Source: Confluentibacter citreus
Lineage (GTDB): Bacteria; Bacteroidota; Bacteroidia; Flavobacteriales; Flavobacteriaceae
NCBI RefSeq assembly: GCF_002807055.1
Contig: NZ_NIXN01000001.1
Span: 930,001-994,000, forward strand
Direction: 5' to 3'
Length of the DNA: 64,000 bases
Shown: positions 9,998 through 18,922 of the stretch, piece by piece
How positions within the stretch are numbered: the stretch's first letter is position 1
How the letters are laid out: the number at the start of each line of letters is the position of its first letter
Notes under the pieces: model-generated
The model's database searches: none
Told to the model about the DNA's origin: nothing
The model's input: only the letters and a program-made list of their open reading frames with translations
Translations under genes and position numbers: made by a program

Positions 9998-11884
9998 ATG
10001 AAAACAAATACATACATACTTGCAAGCTTTTTATTAGTTAGTGGAATGTCATTAGCTCAAAAAGGTGATTTGAAACGCGTAGATAAGCTTTTTGAAATGA
10101 GAGCTTATAACGAAGCTGCCGAAATCTATGAAACCAAAGAACGCACACAACAAGTCCTTCAAAACTTAGCCGATAGTTATTATTATAATGCCAATCTACA
10201 AAAGGCCGTGAAAACCTACAGAGAGCTATTTGTTACTTATGGAGATTCTATGGATTTAGACTATTATTTTAGATATGGTCAAGCTTTAAAAGGCATTCAA
10301 AATTATGATGAAGCAGATAAATATTTAAAGATTTATTATAATAAAGATTTGAATACTGCGGCTTTTATTGAAAATAATACCAAAACAACACCACATAATT
10401 TCAGTCTTAAACAAGTTGAAGCCGAAAACTCATATAGCGATTTTGGATTGTCTTTTTATGGTGAAGATAAAGTAGCTTTTGCTTCAACAAGAAATACGGA
10501 AAGTCCTAACTATGTATGGAATGATTTACCTTATTTAGATTTATATAGCGGCACACTTTCAACTAATGGGACTTTAGAAAATGTAGTGCCATTTTCAGAA
10601 GCGATTAATACACGTTCCCACGAAAGTAATGCCGTTTTCACAAAAGATGGTAAAACCATGTATTTCAACAGAACAAATGCAACCCGAAAAAAGGGTGAAG
10701 AAGATAAAATAGCGCATGTTAAAATTTACAAAGCTGAATTGGTTGATGGAAACTGGACAAACGTTACGGCATTGCCTTTCACATCTAATGCTTACAGTAC
10801 GGAACATCCTGCTTTAAGTGCTGATGAAAAAACGCTTTATTTTGCTAGTGATATGCCAGGCACGATTGGGAATTTTGATATTTATAAGGTGGCCATTAAG
10901 GAAGATGGCACTTATGGAGAGCCAGAAAATTTAGGACCAACCGTAAACACAAAGCAAAGAGAACAGTTTCCTTTTGTGAGTGATTATGATGTGCTATATT
11001 TTTCATCCATCGGGCATGAAGGTTTTGGTGGATTGGATGTTTTTAGAAGCAATATGGTAAACGGCACCTTTGATACACCTGTTAATTTAGGAAGCACCAT
11101 AAATAGTAATTTAGATGATTTTGCTTATGTTATTCGAGAAAAAGATAACAAAGGATTTGTATCATCAAACAGGTCAGGTTTCGATAGATTGTTTACCTTG
11201 ACTAGGGAAGAAAACATGTTAACCAAATACCAAGTTGAAGGCATTGTTCAAGATAAAAACAGTAAAGAATTATTGGTAGGTGCTTCGGTAATTTTATTTG
11301 ATGAAGCGGGAACTGTCATTCAAGATTCTATAGTTGGTGAAAAAGCCAATTATTTATTCAAAATTGAACCTAATAAAAAGTATAAAGTTAGAGGCACATT
11401 CAAAGCCTATATTCCTCATGATGTTGAGTTTTCAACCAATAGTGAAGGCAAAGTTCAACATAATATTTACTTGACTTTAGAATCTTTTGCCGATGCGGAA
11501 GCACGTGTTAAAAAAGATGAAAAAGGAGAATTAAAAGTTGAGTTGGATAAAATTTACTTCGATTCCAATAAATCTAAAATACGTGATGATGCTGCCACAA
11601 CTTTAAATGTGTTGGTTGATTTGATGAAAAAATATCCAACTATGGAAGTAGAAGTATCTGCGCACACAGATGCTTATGGAAAAGACAACTATAATTTAAA
11701 ATTGTCTGAGCGGCGTGCAGCTTCAACTTTAGAATATTTGGTAAGTCAAGGTATTGATAGAAACCGATTAAAAAGTGTAGGATACGGTGAAACGCAACCA
11801 CTAAATAATTGTACGGAAGAAGGTATTTGTAAAGCAGAAGAATATGACGTTAACAGACGTTGTGAATTCAAAATTTTGAATTAG
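9998..11884 (+). CDS. PorE-like OmpA family lipid- or peptidoglycan-associated protein
   Basis: 628 aa. Signal peptide (about 1-20), a TPR-like helical region (about 35-125), a PD40/beta-propeller region with repeated 'LYF.S' blades (about 150-400), a carboxypeptidase-regulatory-like domain (about 415-495), and a C-terminal OmpA domain ('IYFDSNKSKIRDDA', 'SAHTDAYG', 'LSERRA') that should bind peptidoglycan. This domain order is that described for PorE of the T9SS. As third gene of the surface-protein/PorP/OmpA cassette it most likely anchors the machinery to the cell wall. A terminator follows directly, so the cassette probably ends here. Confidence 0.9.
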   Translation: MKTNTYILASFLLVSGMSLAQKGDLKRVDKLFEMRAYNEAAEIYETKERTQQVLQNLADSYYYNANLQKAVKTYRELFVTYGDSMDLDYYFRYGQALKGIQNYDEADKYLKIYYNKDLNTAAFIENNTKTTPHNFSLKQVEAENSYSDFGLSFYGEDKVAFASTRNTESPNYVWNDLPYLDLYSGTLSTNGTLENVVPFSEAINTRSHESNAVFTKDGKTMYFNRTNATRKKGEEDKIAHVKIYKAELVDGNWTNVTALPFTSNAYSTEHPALSADEKTLYFASDMPGTIGNFDIYKVAIKEDGTYGEPENLGPTVNTKQREQFPFVSDYDVLYFSSIGHEGFGGLDVFRSNMVNGTFDTPVNLGSTINSNLDDFAYVIREKDNKGFVSSNRSGFDRLFTLTREENMLTKYQVEGIVQDKNSKELLVGASVILFDEAGTVIQDSIVGEKANYLFKIEPNKKYKVRGTFKAYIPHDVEFSTNSEGKVQHNIYLTLESFADAEARVKKDEKGELKVELDKIYFDSNKSKIRDDAATTLNVLVDLMKKYPTMEVEVSAHTDAYGKDNYNLKLSERRAASTLEYLVSQGIDRNRLKSVGYGETQPLNNCTEEGICKAEEYDVNRRCEFKILN

Positions 11885-11904
11885 AATAATTACTTATAAT
11901 ATTG

Positions 11905-11934
11905 AAAAGCCTTTCTAGAAATAGAAAGGCTTTT
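11905..11934 (+). terminator. Rho-independent terminator after the OmpA-family gene
   Basis: A 12-bp perfect stem (11905-11916 and 11923-11934) with the 6-nt loop AGAAAT and a T-rich tail. It ends the three-gene surface cassette. Confidence 0.88.
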
Positions 11935-11951
11935 TCTTTATATTTGCTTTT

Positions 11952-12024
11952 GTCATTCCCGTGAAGACGGGAATCCACATGTATAATTTACATTAAAAAG
12001 ATTCCTGCCTTCGCAGGAACTAAC
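11952..12024. repeat. Pair of inverted REP-like hairpin units just before ruvB
   Basis: Unit 1 (11953-11975) is a hairpin with arms ATTCCCGT/ACGGGAAT and loop GAAG. Unit 2 (12000-12024) is in opposite orientation, with arms TTCCTGC/GCAGGAA and loop CTTC. Together they look like a two-unit palindromic element. Unit 2 ends within a few bases of the ruvB ATG at 12026, so the ruvB leader would be highly structured. A related unit with paired base changes lies at 47659-47682. Confidence 0.8.
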
Positions 12025-12025
12025 G

Positions 12026-13048
12026 ATGAACGAAAACCTAGACCCAACAAAAAATAGTTTTTCTCCCGAAGAATTGGATGTAGAAAAAAAGTTAAGACCC
12101 TTAACTTTTGAGGATTTTACTGGTCAGGACCAAGTGTTGGAGAATCTTCAAATTTTTGTTCAAGCGGCCAATTTACGTAGTGAAGCTTTGGACCATACCT
12201 TATTTCACGGCCCTCCGGGATTGGGAAAAACAACCTTGGCTCATATTCTAGCAAACGAATTGAATGTAGGTATTAAAGTAACTTCTGGCCCTGTTTTAGA
12301 TAAGCCAGGGGATTTGGCAGGATTACTCACCAATCTTGAAGAACGCGATGTATTATTTATTGATGAAATTCATCGTTTAAGCCCCATCGTTGAAGAATAT
12401 CTATATTCCGCGATGGAAGATTACAAAATAGATATCATGATAGAATCGGGGCCTAATGCGCGTTCGGTTCAAATAAATTTGAATCCGTTTACGTTGGTTG
12501 GCGCCACAACACGTTCAGGATTGTTAACAGCACCTATGCGTGCCCGATTTGGAATTCAAAGCAGATTACAGTATTATAACACGGAACTTTTAACCACGAT
12601 TGTGCAACGAAGTGCCACTATTTTAAATGTGCCCATTTCTATGGAAGCAGCTATTGAAATTGCAGGTAGAAGTAGGGGGACACCACGAATTGCGAATGCG
12701 TTATTACGTCGAGTTCGTGATTTTGCACAGATAAAAGGCAACGGAAGCATCGATATTAAAATTGCTAGATATGGTTTGGAAGCTTTAAATGTGGATGCTT
12801 TTGGTTTGGATGAAATGGATAATAAAATTTTATCAACCATCATCGACAAGTTTAAAGGTGGGCCCGTTGGTATTTCTACCATTGCAACCGCTGTTAGTGA
12901 AAGTACCGAAACCATTGAAGAAGTTTATGAGCCGTTTTTAATTCAGCAAGGTTTCATCATGCGAACACCTCGGGGACGTGAAGTCACCGAATTAGCTTAT
13001 AAACATTTAGGCAAAATAAAAGGAAATATTCAAGGAGGGTTGTTTTAA
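12026..13048 (+). CDS. ruvB: Holliday junction branch-migration helicase RuvB
   Basis: 340 aa, the usual length. Walker A is GPPGLGKT at residues 62-69, the Walker B/DExH-like segment is 'FIDEIH' (Asp113, Glu114), sensor 1 is 'GATTRSG', and the C-terminal winged helix ends with '[10 protein letters not shown]', which contacts DNA. RuvB forms hexameric rings that drive branch migration with RuvA; ruvA is at 32541-33122, so the pair is split. The start at 12026 is favoured because the protein then has the normal N-terminal length. Confidence 0.97.
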   Translation: MNENLDPTKNSFSPEELDVEKKLRPLTFEDFTGQDQVLENLQIFVQAANLRSEALDHTLFHGPPGLGKTTLAHILANELNVGIKVTSGPVLDKPGDLAGLLTNLEERDVLFIDEIHRLSPIVEEYLYSAMEDYKIDIMIESGPNARSVQINLNPFTLVGATTRSGLLTAPMRARFGIQSRLQYYNTELLTTIVQRSATILNVPISMEAAIEIAGRSRGTPRIANALLRRVRDFAQIKGNGSIDIKIARYGLEALNVDAFGLDEMDNKILSTIIDKFKGGPVGISTIATAVSESTETIEEVYEPFLIQQGFIMRTPRGREVTELAYKHLGKIKGNIQGGLF

Positions 13049-13122
13049 CTTACGCTGAAAGTTTACACAAATAGCTATAAATTAACCTTGTCTATTTTTT
13101 AAATATTTATGCTTTAAAATAT

Positions 13123-13128
13123 AGGAGG
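13123..13128 (+). promoter_or_regulatory. AGGAGG directly touching the start codon of the DUF4242 regulator
   Basis: A perfect anti-Shine-Dalgarno match lies with zero spacing before the ATG at 13129 and 12 nt before an in-frame ATG at 13141. Neither spacing is optimal, and Bacteroidota rely little on this motif. The family's usual 'MPxxMD' N-terminus supports 13129 as the start. Confidence 0.4.
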
Positions 13129-14226
13129 ATGCCTGTTTTTATGGATTTACATAGTGTTCCTGGAATAACTGCAAAAGATGCGGCTCTAGCTCATTATGAA
13201 GATTTAAAAGTGCAAGATCAGTATGGATGTAAGTGTATGACTTATTGGGTAGATGAAAAGCGAGATTCGGCATTTTGCCTTATTGAAGCACCAGATAAAG
13301 AAGCTGTAATTAAAATGCATGGTGTAGCTCATGGCTTAATTCCGCATGAAATCATTCAAGTTGACAGCAATATTGTGCAAGCCTTTTTAGGACGTATCCA
13401 TGATCCTGCTTTTTTTTCAGAATTAACCAATCCTGATGTAAAAATTTTTAATGATCCTGCATTTCGAATTATTTTGATATGCAAAACAATGGATATGCAA
13501 ATTGTTTATTCAAAAATAAGAAACGATAAGGCTAGACAAATAGTAGATGAGTTTAAAAACATCTTTAAAACAGAAGTAGAGTCATGTAATGGTACAGAAG
13601 TCAAATTTAGAAATGACATTAATCTAGCCTCTTTTGTTTCTGTTTCGCAGGCATTAAACTGTGCTATAAGCCTAAATAGAAATATAAAACAGTCAAAAGA
13701 TTTGTTGGATTTTAAGATTACACTCCACGCGGGTACACCTGTAGAAGAAAGTGATTCTATTTTTGGGAGTACTATTCAATTTGCAGAAGATTTGTGTTTT
13801 GTGGCCTCCAACTCCAAAGTTATTTTGTCGCCTTTAATTAAAGACTTATGCATAGATACCAATAATGCAACTTATCATAAGGAGAATGAACTTAAATGCA
13901 TTACTAATGAAGAAGAGCAAACGTTAAAATCGCTTATGAAAGTGTTGAGAAGCTCTTATTTGAATCCTAATTTTGATGGAACATTTTTCAGTGAAAGTAT
14001 AGGTATGAGCAAATCAAACCTCTATAGAAAATGTGTATCACTTACTGGATTTTCGCCAAACAACTTAATTAGAAACTATAGGCTTATACAATCCATTTTT
14101 TTATTGAATAAAGGGTGTAGCATTTCCCAAACAGCATTTGATAGTGGATTTAGTTCACCCTCATATTTTAGTAAATGTTTTCAAAAAAGATTTGGAATTC
14201 AACCTTATAATTTCAAAAATCTATAA
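13129..14226 (+). CDS. DUF4242 / degenerate cyclase-like / AraC-type transcriptional regulator
   Basis: 365 aa with three parts. Residues 1-93 are a DUF4242 (SCO4226-like nickel-binding) domain: 'MDLHSVPGITAKD', 'GCKCMTYW', 'AFCLIEAPD', 'MHGVAHGLIPHEII'. Residues about 110-255 resemble a class III nucleotide cyclase domain ('FKITLHAGTPVEESDSIFG', then 'VILSPLIKDL') but lack obvious metal-binding aspartates, so it is probably a ligand-sensing relic. Residues about 265-365 form an AraC-type DNA-binding domain ('MSKSNLYRKC', 'ISQTAFDSGFSSPSYFSKCF'). No signal peptide or membrane segment, so it should be a cytoplasmic regulator. The next gene encodes a secreted protein with the same DUF4242 domain, its likely target. 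The function is inferred from domains only. Confidence 0.82.
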   Translation: MPVFMDLHSVPGITAKDAALAHYEDLKVQDQYGCKCMTYWVDEKRDSAFCLIEAPDKEAVIKMHGVAHGLIPHEIIQVDSNIVQAFLGRIHDPAFFSELTNPDVKIFNDPAFRIILICKTMDMQIVYSKIRNDKARQIVDEFKNIFKTEVESCNGTEVKFRNDINLASFVSVSQALNCAISLNRNIKQSKDLLDFKITLHAGTPVEESDSIFGSTIQFAEDLCFVASNSKVILSPLIKDLCIDTNNATYHKENELKCITNEEEQTLKSLMKVLRSSYLNPNFDGTFFSESIGMSKSNLYRKCVSLTGFSPNNLIRNYRLIQSIFLLNKGCSISQTAFDSGFSSPSYFSKCFQKRFGIQPYNFKNL

Positions 14227-14328
14227 CTTGATTTTGGTCAATTTGTATTAATTAATGGTTTATTTGTTATCTGTTTTTTTAGTTTAAACTTTTAATATTG
14301 AATGTATTAATCTTTAAACAATCAAACT

Positions 14329-14703
14329 ATGAAAACAATTATCAAACATCTTTTAGTTATAATTTTATTTACAAATTATGCTATAGCTCAAGAAAAGAAG
14401 ACAGAACAAATTGAATCAAAACCTTTAAAAACGTATGTTATTGAGAGAGAGATTCCAAATGCGGGCCTTTTAAGTGCGGCTGAATTAAAAGGAATATCTC
14501 AAACGTCTTCTAATGTAATAGATGATATGGGAAATGCAAAAATTCAATGGCTGCATAGTTATGTAACTGATGATAAGGTGTTTTGTGTTTACAAAGCTGT
14601 GGATAAAGATGCGATTAATGAACATGCTAAAAAAGGAGGGTTTCCTGTAAATGCCATTAGGGAGCTATCAGCAGTGATCAACCCAGAAACAGCAAAACAA
14701 TAG
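14329..14703 (+). CDS. Secreted DUF4242 domain protein
   Basis: 124 aa. A signal peptide (about residues 1-20, ending 'YAIAQ') leads to a single DUF4242 domain: 'TYVIEREIPNAGLLSAAELK', 'IQWLHSYVTDDKVFCVYKA', 'HAKKGGFPVNAI'. The family is named nickel-binding after a Streptomyces protein; whether this one binds metal is unknown. It has one Cys in the mature part and His residues at 'LHSY' and 'EHAK'. It lies 102 bp after the regulator carrying the same domain type, in the same direction, and probably forms a regulatory pair with it. The long AT-rich gap could hold its own promoter, but I see no full TTG/TAnnTTTG pair. Confidence 0.82.
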   Translation: MKTIIKHLLVIILFTNYAIAQEKKTEQIESKPLKTYVIEREIPNAGLLSAAELKGISQTSSNVIDDMGNAKIQWLHSYVTDDKVFCVYKAVDKDAINEHAKKGGFPVNAIRELSAVINPETAKQ

Positions 14704-14769
14704 TTTTATTTTTTTTAAACGTGCTATAATAATTGCTAATTAAGATGTATTTTTAGTCATTTAAAATCA

Positions 14770-15693
14770 TTGACAAACTCTGCATCAACATATTCAACAT
14801 TAATAAAGACCGAAGCTAAACGCCTCGGTTTTTTATCTTGTGGGATTAGCAAAGCTGGTTTTTTAGAAGCAGAAGCACCGCGATTAGAAAGGTGGTTAAA
14901 CAACAATATGCATGGACAAATGCAGTATATGGAAAACCATTTTGATAAACGCTTGGATCCAACAAAACTTGTTGAGGATTCCAAAAGTGTAATTTCATTA
15001 TTACTCAATTATTATCCAAGCCAAGAGCAAACAGCCAATAGCTACAAACTATCAAAATATGCCTATGGAACCGATTATCACTTCGTGATAAAAGACAAAT
15101 TAAAATCACTTTTAAATTTTATCCAAGAAGAAATTGGTGATGTGCATGGGCGAGCTTTTGTCGATTCGGCACCTGTTTTGGATAAAGCTTGGGCAGCAAA
15201 ATCTGGTTTGGGTTGGATTGGAAAGCACAGCAATTTATTAACCCAACAAGTCGGTTCATTCTATTTTATTGCTGAATTAATAGTTGATTTGGAATTGGAT
15301 TATGATTCGATTACTACAGACCATTGTGGCACCTGCACTGCTTGTATTGATGCTTGCCCCACACAAGCCATTACAGAACCTTATGTGGTGGATGGCAGTA
15401 AATGTATTTCCTATTTCACCATAGAATTAAAAGAAAACATTCCAACCGAATTTAAAGGAAAAATGGATGATTGGATGTTTGGTTGCGATGTGTGCCAAGA
15501 TGTTTGTCCATGGAACCGGTTTTCAAAATCCCACAACGAACCGTTATTTAATCCGCATCCAGAATTATTATCACTGACCAAAAAAGATTGGGAGGATATC
15601 ACGGAAGATGTTTTTAAAAAAGTATTCAAAGATTCAGCAGTAAAAAGAACTAAGTTTTCTGGTTTAAAGAGAAATATTGAATTTTTAAAATAA
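14770..15693 (+). CDS. queG: Epoxyqueuosine reductase QueG
   Basis: 307 aa from a TTG start; no in-frame ATG lies near the N-terminus, and this start gives the normal length. The protein carries two ferredoxin-type clusters: Cys186, 189, 192 and 196 ('[12 protein letters not shown]') and Cys239, 242 and 246 ('[11 protein letters not shown]'). '[20 protein letters not shown]' is the cobalamin-binding/catalytic region of the family. QueG carries out the last step of queuosine synthesis, reducing epoxyqueuosine in the tRNA anticodon. It is cytoplasmic. There is no functional link to its neighbours. Confidence 0.95.
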   Translation: MTNSASTYSTLIKTEAKRLGFLSCGISKAGFLEAEAPRLERWLNNNMHGQMQYMENHFDKRLDPTKLVEDSKSVISLLLNYYPSQEQTANSYKLSKYAYGTDYHFVIKDKLKSLLNFIQEEIGDVHGRAFVDSAPVLDKAWAAKSGLGWIGKHSNLLTQQVGSFYFIAELIVDLELDYDSITTDHCGTCTACIDACPTQAITEPYVVDGSKCISYFTIELKENIPTEFKGKMDDWMFGCDVCQDVCPWNRFSKSHNEPLFNPHPELLSLTKKDWEDITEDVFKKVFKDSAVKRTKFSGLKRNIEFLK

Positions 15694-15838
15694 AGACATT
15701 ATAAAGTTATTAATATCCTTTTGCTATATTTATTAAAAAAAGCGCTAATACATTTAAATAAGCACTAAGTAAATTGTTATTAGAGAAATCATTACCTTCA
15801 AAATCATTTCTAAAGTATTAAGACTATCATATTTTTTA

Positions 15839-18580
15839 ATGAAAACTAGACGTTTCCATATTTTTTTCAGATTTTTTTCAGTGTTCATTCTTTTGTTTTC
15901 TTTCTCATGTAGTAATCCTGAAACCAAAGAATATACTATTGGATTCGCTCAAACAGGTGTTAATGATGAGTGGCGAAGAGCAATGAATCAATCTATGAAA
16001 ATACAAACGTCCCTGTATTCAAATGTGGAACTTATTATTTTGGATGGCGAAGATAATATTGAAAACCAAATACAGGACATTGAAGAGTTAATAGCTAAGG
16101 ATGTGGATGTTTTGATTGTTTCTCCCGTTAAATCTCAACCAATAACCCCAATTGTTGAAAAGGCATTTAATAAGGGAATCCCTGTTTTGATTGTTGACAG
16201 AAAAACGGAAGGACAAAATTATACTGCATATTTAGGAGGTGACAACTACCAAGTAGGTGTAGATGCCGCAAATTATTTAGCATCGCTATCAAACGAAAGG
16301 AAAAAAGTGGTAGAAATTCGTGGTTTATCTGGTTCTTCACCTGCTTTAGAAAGGAGTATGGGGTTTAAGAATACCATAGAAAAAAATGATAATCTAGAAA
16401 TTGTTAAATCTATTGAGGGCAACTGGGAGAGTTATTCCATTAAAGATAGTTTAGGTAAAGTGTTAAATGAAATAGAGGATATAGATTATGTATTTGCACA
16501 CAATGATAGAATGGTACTTGGAGCGTGGGAAGTTGCTAAAGAAAAAAACTTACACAACAAAATAGGATTTGTTGGAGTTGATGGACTGCCCGGGGAAAAT
16601 GGAGGGATTAAGTTAGTGCAGGATAATGTGTTGCTGGCTACCATATTATATCCTACAGGGGGAGATGAAGCTATAAGATTAGCCATGAAAATTTTAAACG
16701 GTGAAAGTGTTCCAAAAAACAATCTTTTGGAAACAACCGTCATAGATTTTCGTAATGCTGATATTATGTGGAATCAGTTCAATAAAATAAACCAACAACA
16801 GCAAGATATTTTAAAACAACAAAGTACCATAGATAAACAAGAGGAAACGTATAGTTCGCAAACTAACATCTTAAAGTTGCTTTTAGGACTATTAATTACT
16901 AGTATCCTTTTGGGAGCCTACAGCATATATTCGGGGTATAATATTAAAAAGCAAAAACGCGCATTAGAACTGCAAAACAAAAAAATTACGATCCAAAGAA
17001 ATCAAATAAAAAAAATAGCCGAGAAAGTTAAAATCAGTAATGAAGCTAAGGTGAACTTTTTCACAGGATTATCACACGAATTTAAAACGCCTATTACACT
17101 AATTCTATCATCCGTTGAGTCTTTATCCGATAATAAATTAATTAGGGACAACAAATTAGTTCAAGAAGTAGGTTTAATCTATAACAATTCCAAACGGTTA
17201 TTACGTTTGATTAATCAATTACTTGATTTTAGAAAAATTGAAGACAGAAAGTTTGTTTTAAAAGCCTCTGAAACCAATCTTTTCGATTTTTCAAACATTG
17301 TTTTCAAAGATTTTGAGAGAGAAGCGCAAAAGCGAAACATTAGTTTTTCCATTAATTGCAATAACAAAAACTTAAAAGTTTATTTAGATAGAAATTTAAT
17401 GGACAAAGTTTATTTCAATCTATTATCAAACGCCTTTAAGTTTACCCCCAATAATGGTTCAATATCCATTGATATTAAAGATGATTTTGAAAGTAATTAT
17501 GTAACCATACATTTTAAAGATTCAGGCATAGGTATACCAAATCAAGAAATAAATAATGTTTTTAAAGCATTTTATCAGGGCACGAATAACAATAAATCGA
17601 GTTCTGGTATTGGATTGCATTTATCAAAAGAATTTATAGATCTGCATAAGGGTACTATTGAGGTGTTTTCAAAACATGGAGCAGAATTTGTTTTAACACT
17701 TTATAAAGGAAATGCACATTTAAGTTCAGACGAAATTATTTATCTGCCCGATGTTGTTGATAGTGCAGTGTTGAGTTTTAATGTGGATTATGAGGAAGAT
17801 ATATTTAATCAAGATGCAGTTTTAAATGATGATGAACGCTATTCAATTTTAATTATTGAAGACAATCCAGATTTGGTTAAATACTTAAAAGGCAAATTAA
17901 CACAAGAGTACAGCGTGCATGTTTCCAATGGCAGCAACGGTGTAGAAATGGCTTTAGGGCTTATTCCAGATATTATTATTTGCGATGTAAACCTACCCGA
18001 TAAAACAGGTTTTGAAATATGCGACATTTTAAAGAAAGATTTAAGGACATCCCATATCCCTACCATTATACTAACGGCTTTAAATGACAAAGAATCTTAT
18101 ATTAAGGGACTGGAATCTGGTGCCGATTTATATTTAACCAAGCCATTTAGTTTTGCCATTTTATCACAATCTATAAAAACACTTATTTATAATAGGGAAA
18201 AACTTCGCTATTATTTTGTTAACAATGTGCATAACATGGATGTAAGTAGCAATTTTGGTACGATTGAACAAGAATTTATTTCTAAGGTGAACAAAATAAT
18301 CAATGATAATATAGATAATGCTAAATTCTCTGTTGAAAATTTAGCAAGCCACCTAAATGTATCTCGAATTCAGCTTTACAGAAAAATGAAGGCCATTATG
18401 GATGTAAATGTTAGTGATTATATTCAGAACATACGATTAGAAAAAGCAAAAAATATGCTACAGGATACAACATTAACGATATCTGAAATCGCTTATGCTA
18501 CAGGGTTTTCCTCACCAAATTATTTTTCTACAAGTTTCAAAAATAAATTTAACAAATCTCCAAAAGCTTTTAGAGAATAA
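15839..18580 (+). CDS. Hybrid two-component system with periplasmic sugar-binding sensor, fructan locus regulator
   Basis: 913 aa. N-terminal hydrophobic segment (about 8-24), a LacI/ribose-binding-protein-like periplasmic domain (about 32-310), a coiled coil (about 315-340), a membrane helix (about 344-364), the histidine kinase (phospho-accepting His413 in 'LSHEFKTP'; N-box Asn531; G-box 'DSGIGIP' at 561-567), a receiver domain (Asp716, Lys768 in 'LTKPF'), and a C-terminal AraC-type HTH (about 815-913). This is the layout of the Bacteroides fructan sensor BT1754, in which fructose is sensed directly by the periplasmic domain. The GH32, SusCD, sugar porter and fructokinase genes downstream support a fructose or fructan signal. 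It is read in the same direction as the locus, with a 342-bp regulatory gap between. Confidence 0.92.
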   Translation: MKTRRFHIFFRFFSVFILLFSFSCSNPETKEYTIGFAQTGVNDEWRRAMNQSMKIQTSLYSNVELIILDGEDNIENQIQDIEELIAKDVDVLIVSPVKSQPITPIVEKAFNKGIPVLIVDRKTEGQNYTAYLGGDNYQVGVDAANYLASLSNERKKVVEIRGLSGSSPALERSMGFKNTIEKNDNLEIVKSIEGNWESYSIKDSLGKVLNEIEDIDYVFAHNDRMVLGAWEVAKEKNLHNKIGFVGVDGLPGENGGIKLVQDNVLLATILYPTGGDEAIRLAMKILNGESVPKNNLLETTVIDFRNADIMWNQFNKINQQQQDILKQQSTIDKQEETYSSQTNILKLLLGLLITSILLGAYSIYSGYNIKKQKRALELQNKKITIQRNQIKKIAEKVKISNEAKVNFFTGLSHEFKTPITLILSSVESLSDNKLIRDNKLVQEVGLIYNNSKRLLRLINQLLDFRKIEDRKFVLKASETNLFDFSNIVFKDFEREAQKRNISFSINCNNKNLKVYLDRNLMDKVYFNLLSNAFKFTPNNGSISIDIKDDFESNYVTIHFKDSGIGIPNQEINNVFKAFYQGTNNNKSSSGIGLHLSKEFIDLHKGTIEVFSKHGAEFVLTLYKGNAHLSSDEIIYLPDVVDSAVLSFNVDYEEDIFNQDAVLNDDERYSILIIEDNPDLVKYLKGKLTQEYSVHVSNGSNGVEMALGLIPDIIICDVNLPDKTGFEICDILKKDLRTSHIPTIILTALNDKESYIKGLESGADLYLTKPFSFAILSQSIKTLIYNREKLRYYFVNNVHNMDVSSNFGTIEQEFISKVNKIINDNIDNAKFSVENLASHLNVSRIQLYRKMKAIMDVNVSDYIQNIRLEKAKNMLQDTTLTISEIAYATGFSSPNYFSTSFKNKFNKSPKAFRE

Positions 18581-18716
18581 TAGTTTAAGCTTTATCTTTT
18601 TTTGTGTTTTTACTAGTATAACAACACTGTGTTTTTATTTTACTACCCAAAGAACAGTTTAATTGTTATTATGAAATGATACTTTTTAAAATTAATACAT
18701 TTTTTTGAATATAGGC

Positions 18717-18754
18717 ATGTAACAATTTTAAAAGGAAGATGTAACAATATTAAA
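18717..18754 (+). promoter_or_regulatory. Candidate operator: two 16-bp direct repeats, 22-bp spacing
   Basis: ATGTAACAATTTTAAA (18717-18732) and ATGTAACAATATTAAA (18739-18754) differ at one base and are offset by 22 bp, about two helical turns. AraC-type domains of hybrid two-component systems generally bind direct repeats on one helix face, so this is the best operator candidate for the fructan genes. Confidence 0.55.
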
Positions 18755-18838
18755 CATCAAAAGTTTATATAAAAAAAATATTTTATTTAATTCGCTGGTA
18801 ATTAGTTGTTTATATAATTTTTAACGATTCCTTAACAA

Positions 18839-18867
18839 TTTCAGAATGTTTTGATACATATCTGAAA
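18839..18867. promoter_or_regulatory. Imperfect inverted repeat upstream of the sugar porter
   Basis: Arms TTTCAGA-ATGT and ACAT-A-TCTGAAA match except for one extra base in the right arm, around the centre TTTGAT. It lies about 55-85 bp before the porter start, a plausible place for a second regulator or for an mRNA leader hairpin. Confidence 0.4.
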
Positions 18868-18922
18868 TATGGCATCAGTCTTTAAAAGTATCTTGTGAAC
18901 ACTAAACTAAATACACCACGCA

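Larger units (their letters stand above)
18581..18922. promoter_or_regulatory. Regulatory region between the fructan sensor and the transport/hydrolase genes
   Basis: 342 bp with no gene. It contains a tandem direct repeat (18717-18754), related TAACAAT-like sequences (an inverted one near 18658-18666, another at 18832-18841), an imperfect inverted repeat (18839-18867) and a weak -7-like box TATCTTGT (18889-18896) about 26 bp before the porter ATG. I see no convincing -33 partner. The region is very AT-rich. The features fit an inducible promoter controlled by the sensor's AraC-type domain; this is inference. Confidence 0.6.

Noticed and set aside
11939-11946. TATATTTG before ruvB as a promoter
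   Set aside because: No TTG at the expected distance, and it lies directly in the tail of a terminator, where T-rich sequence is expected.
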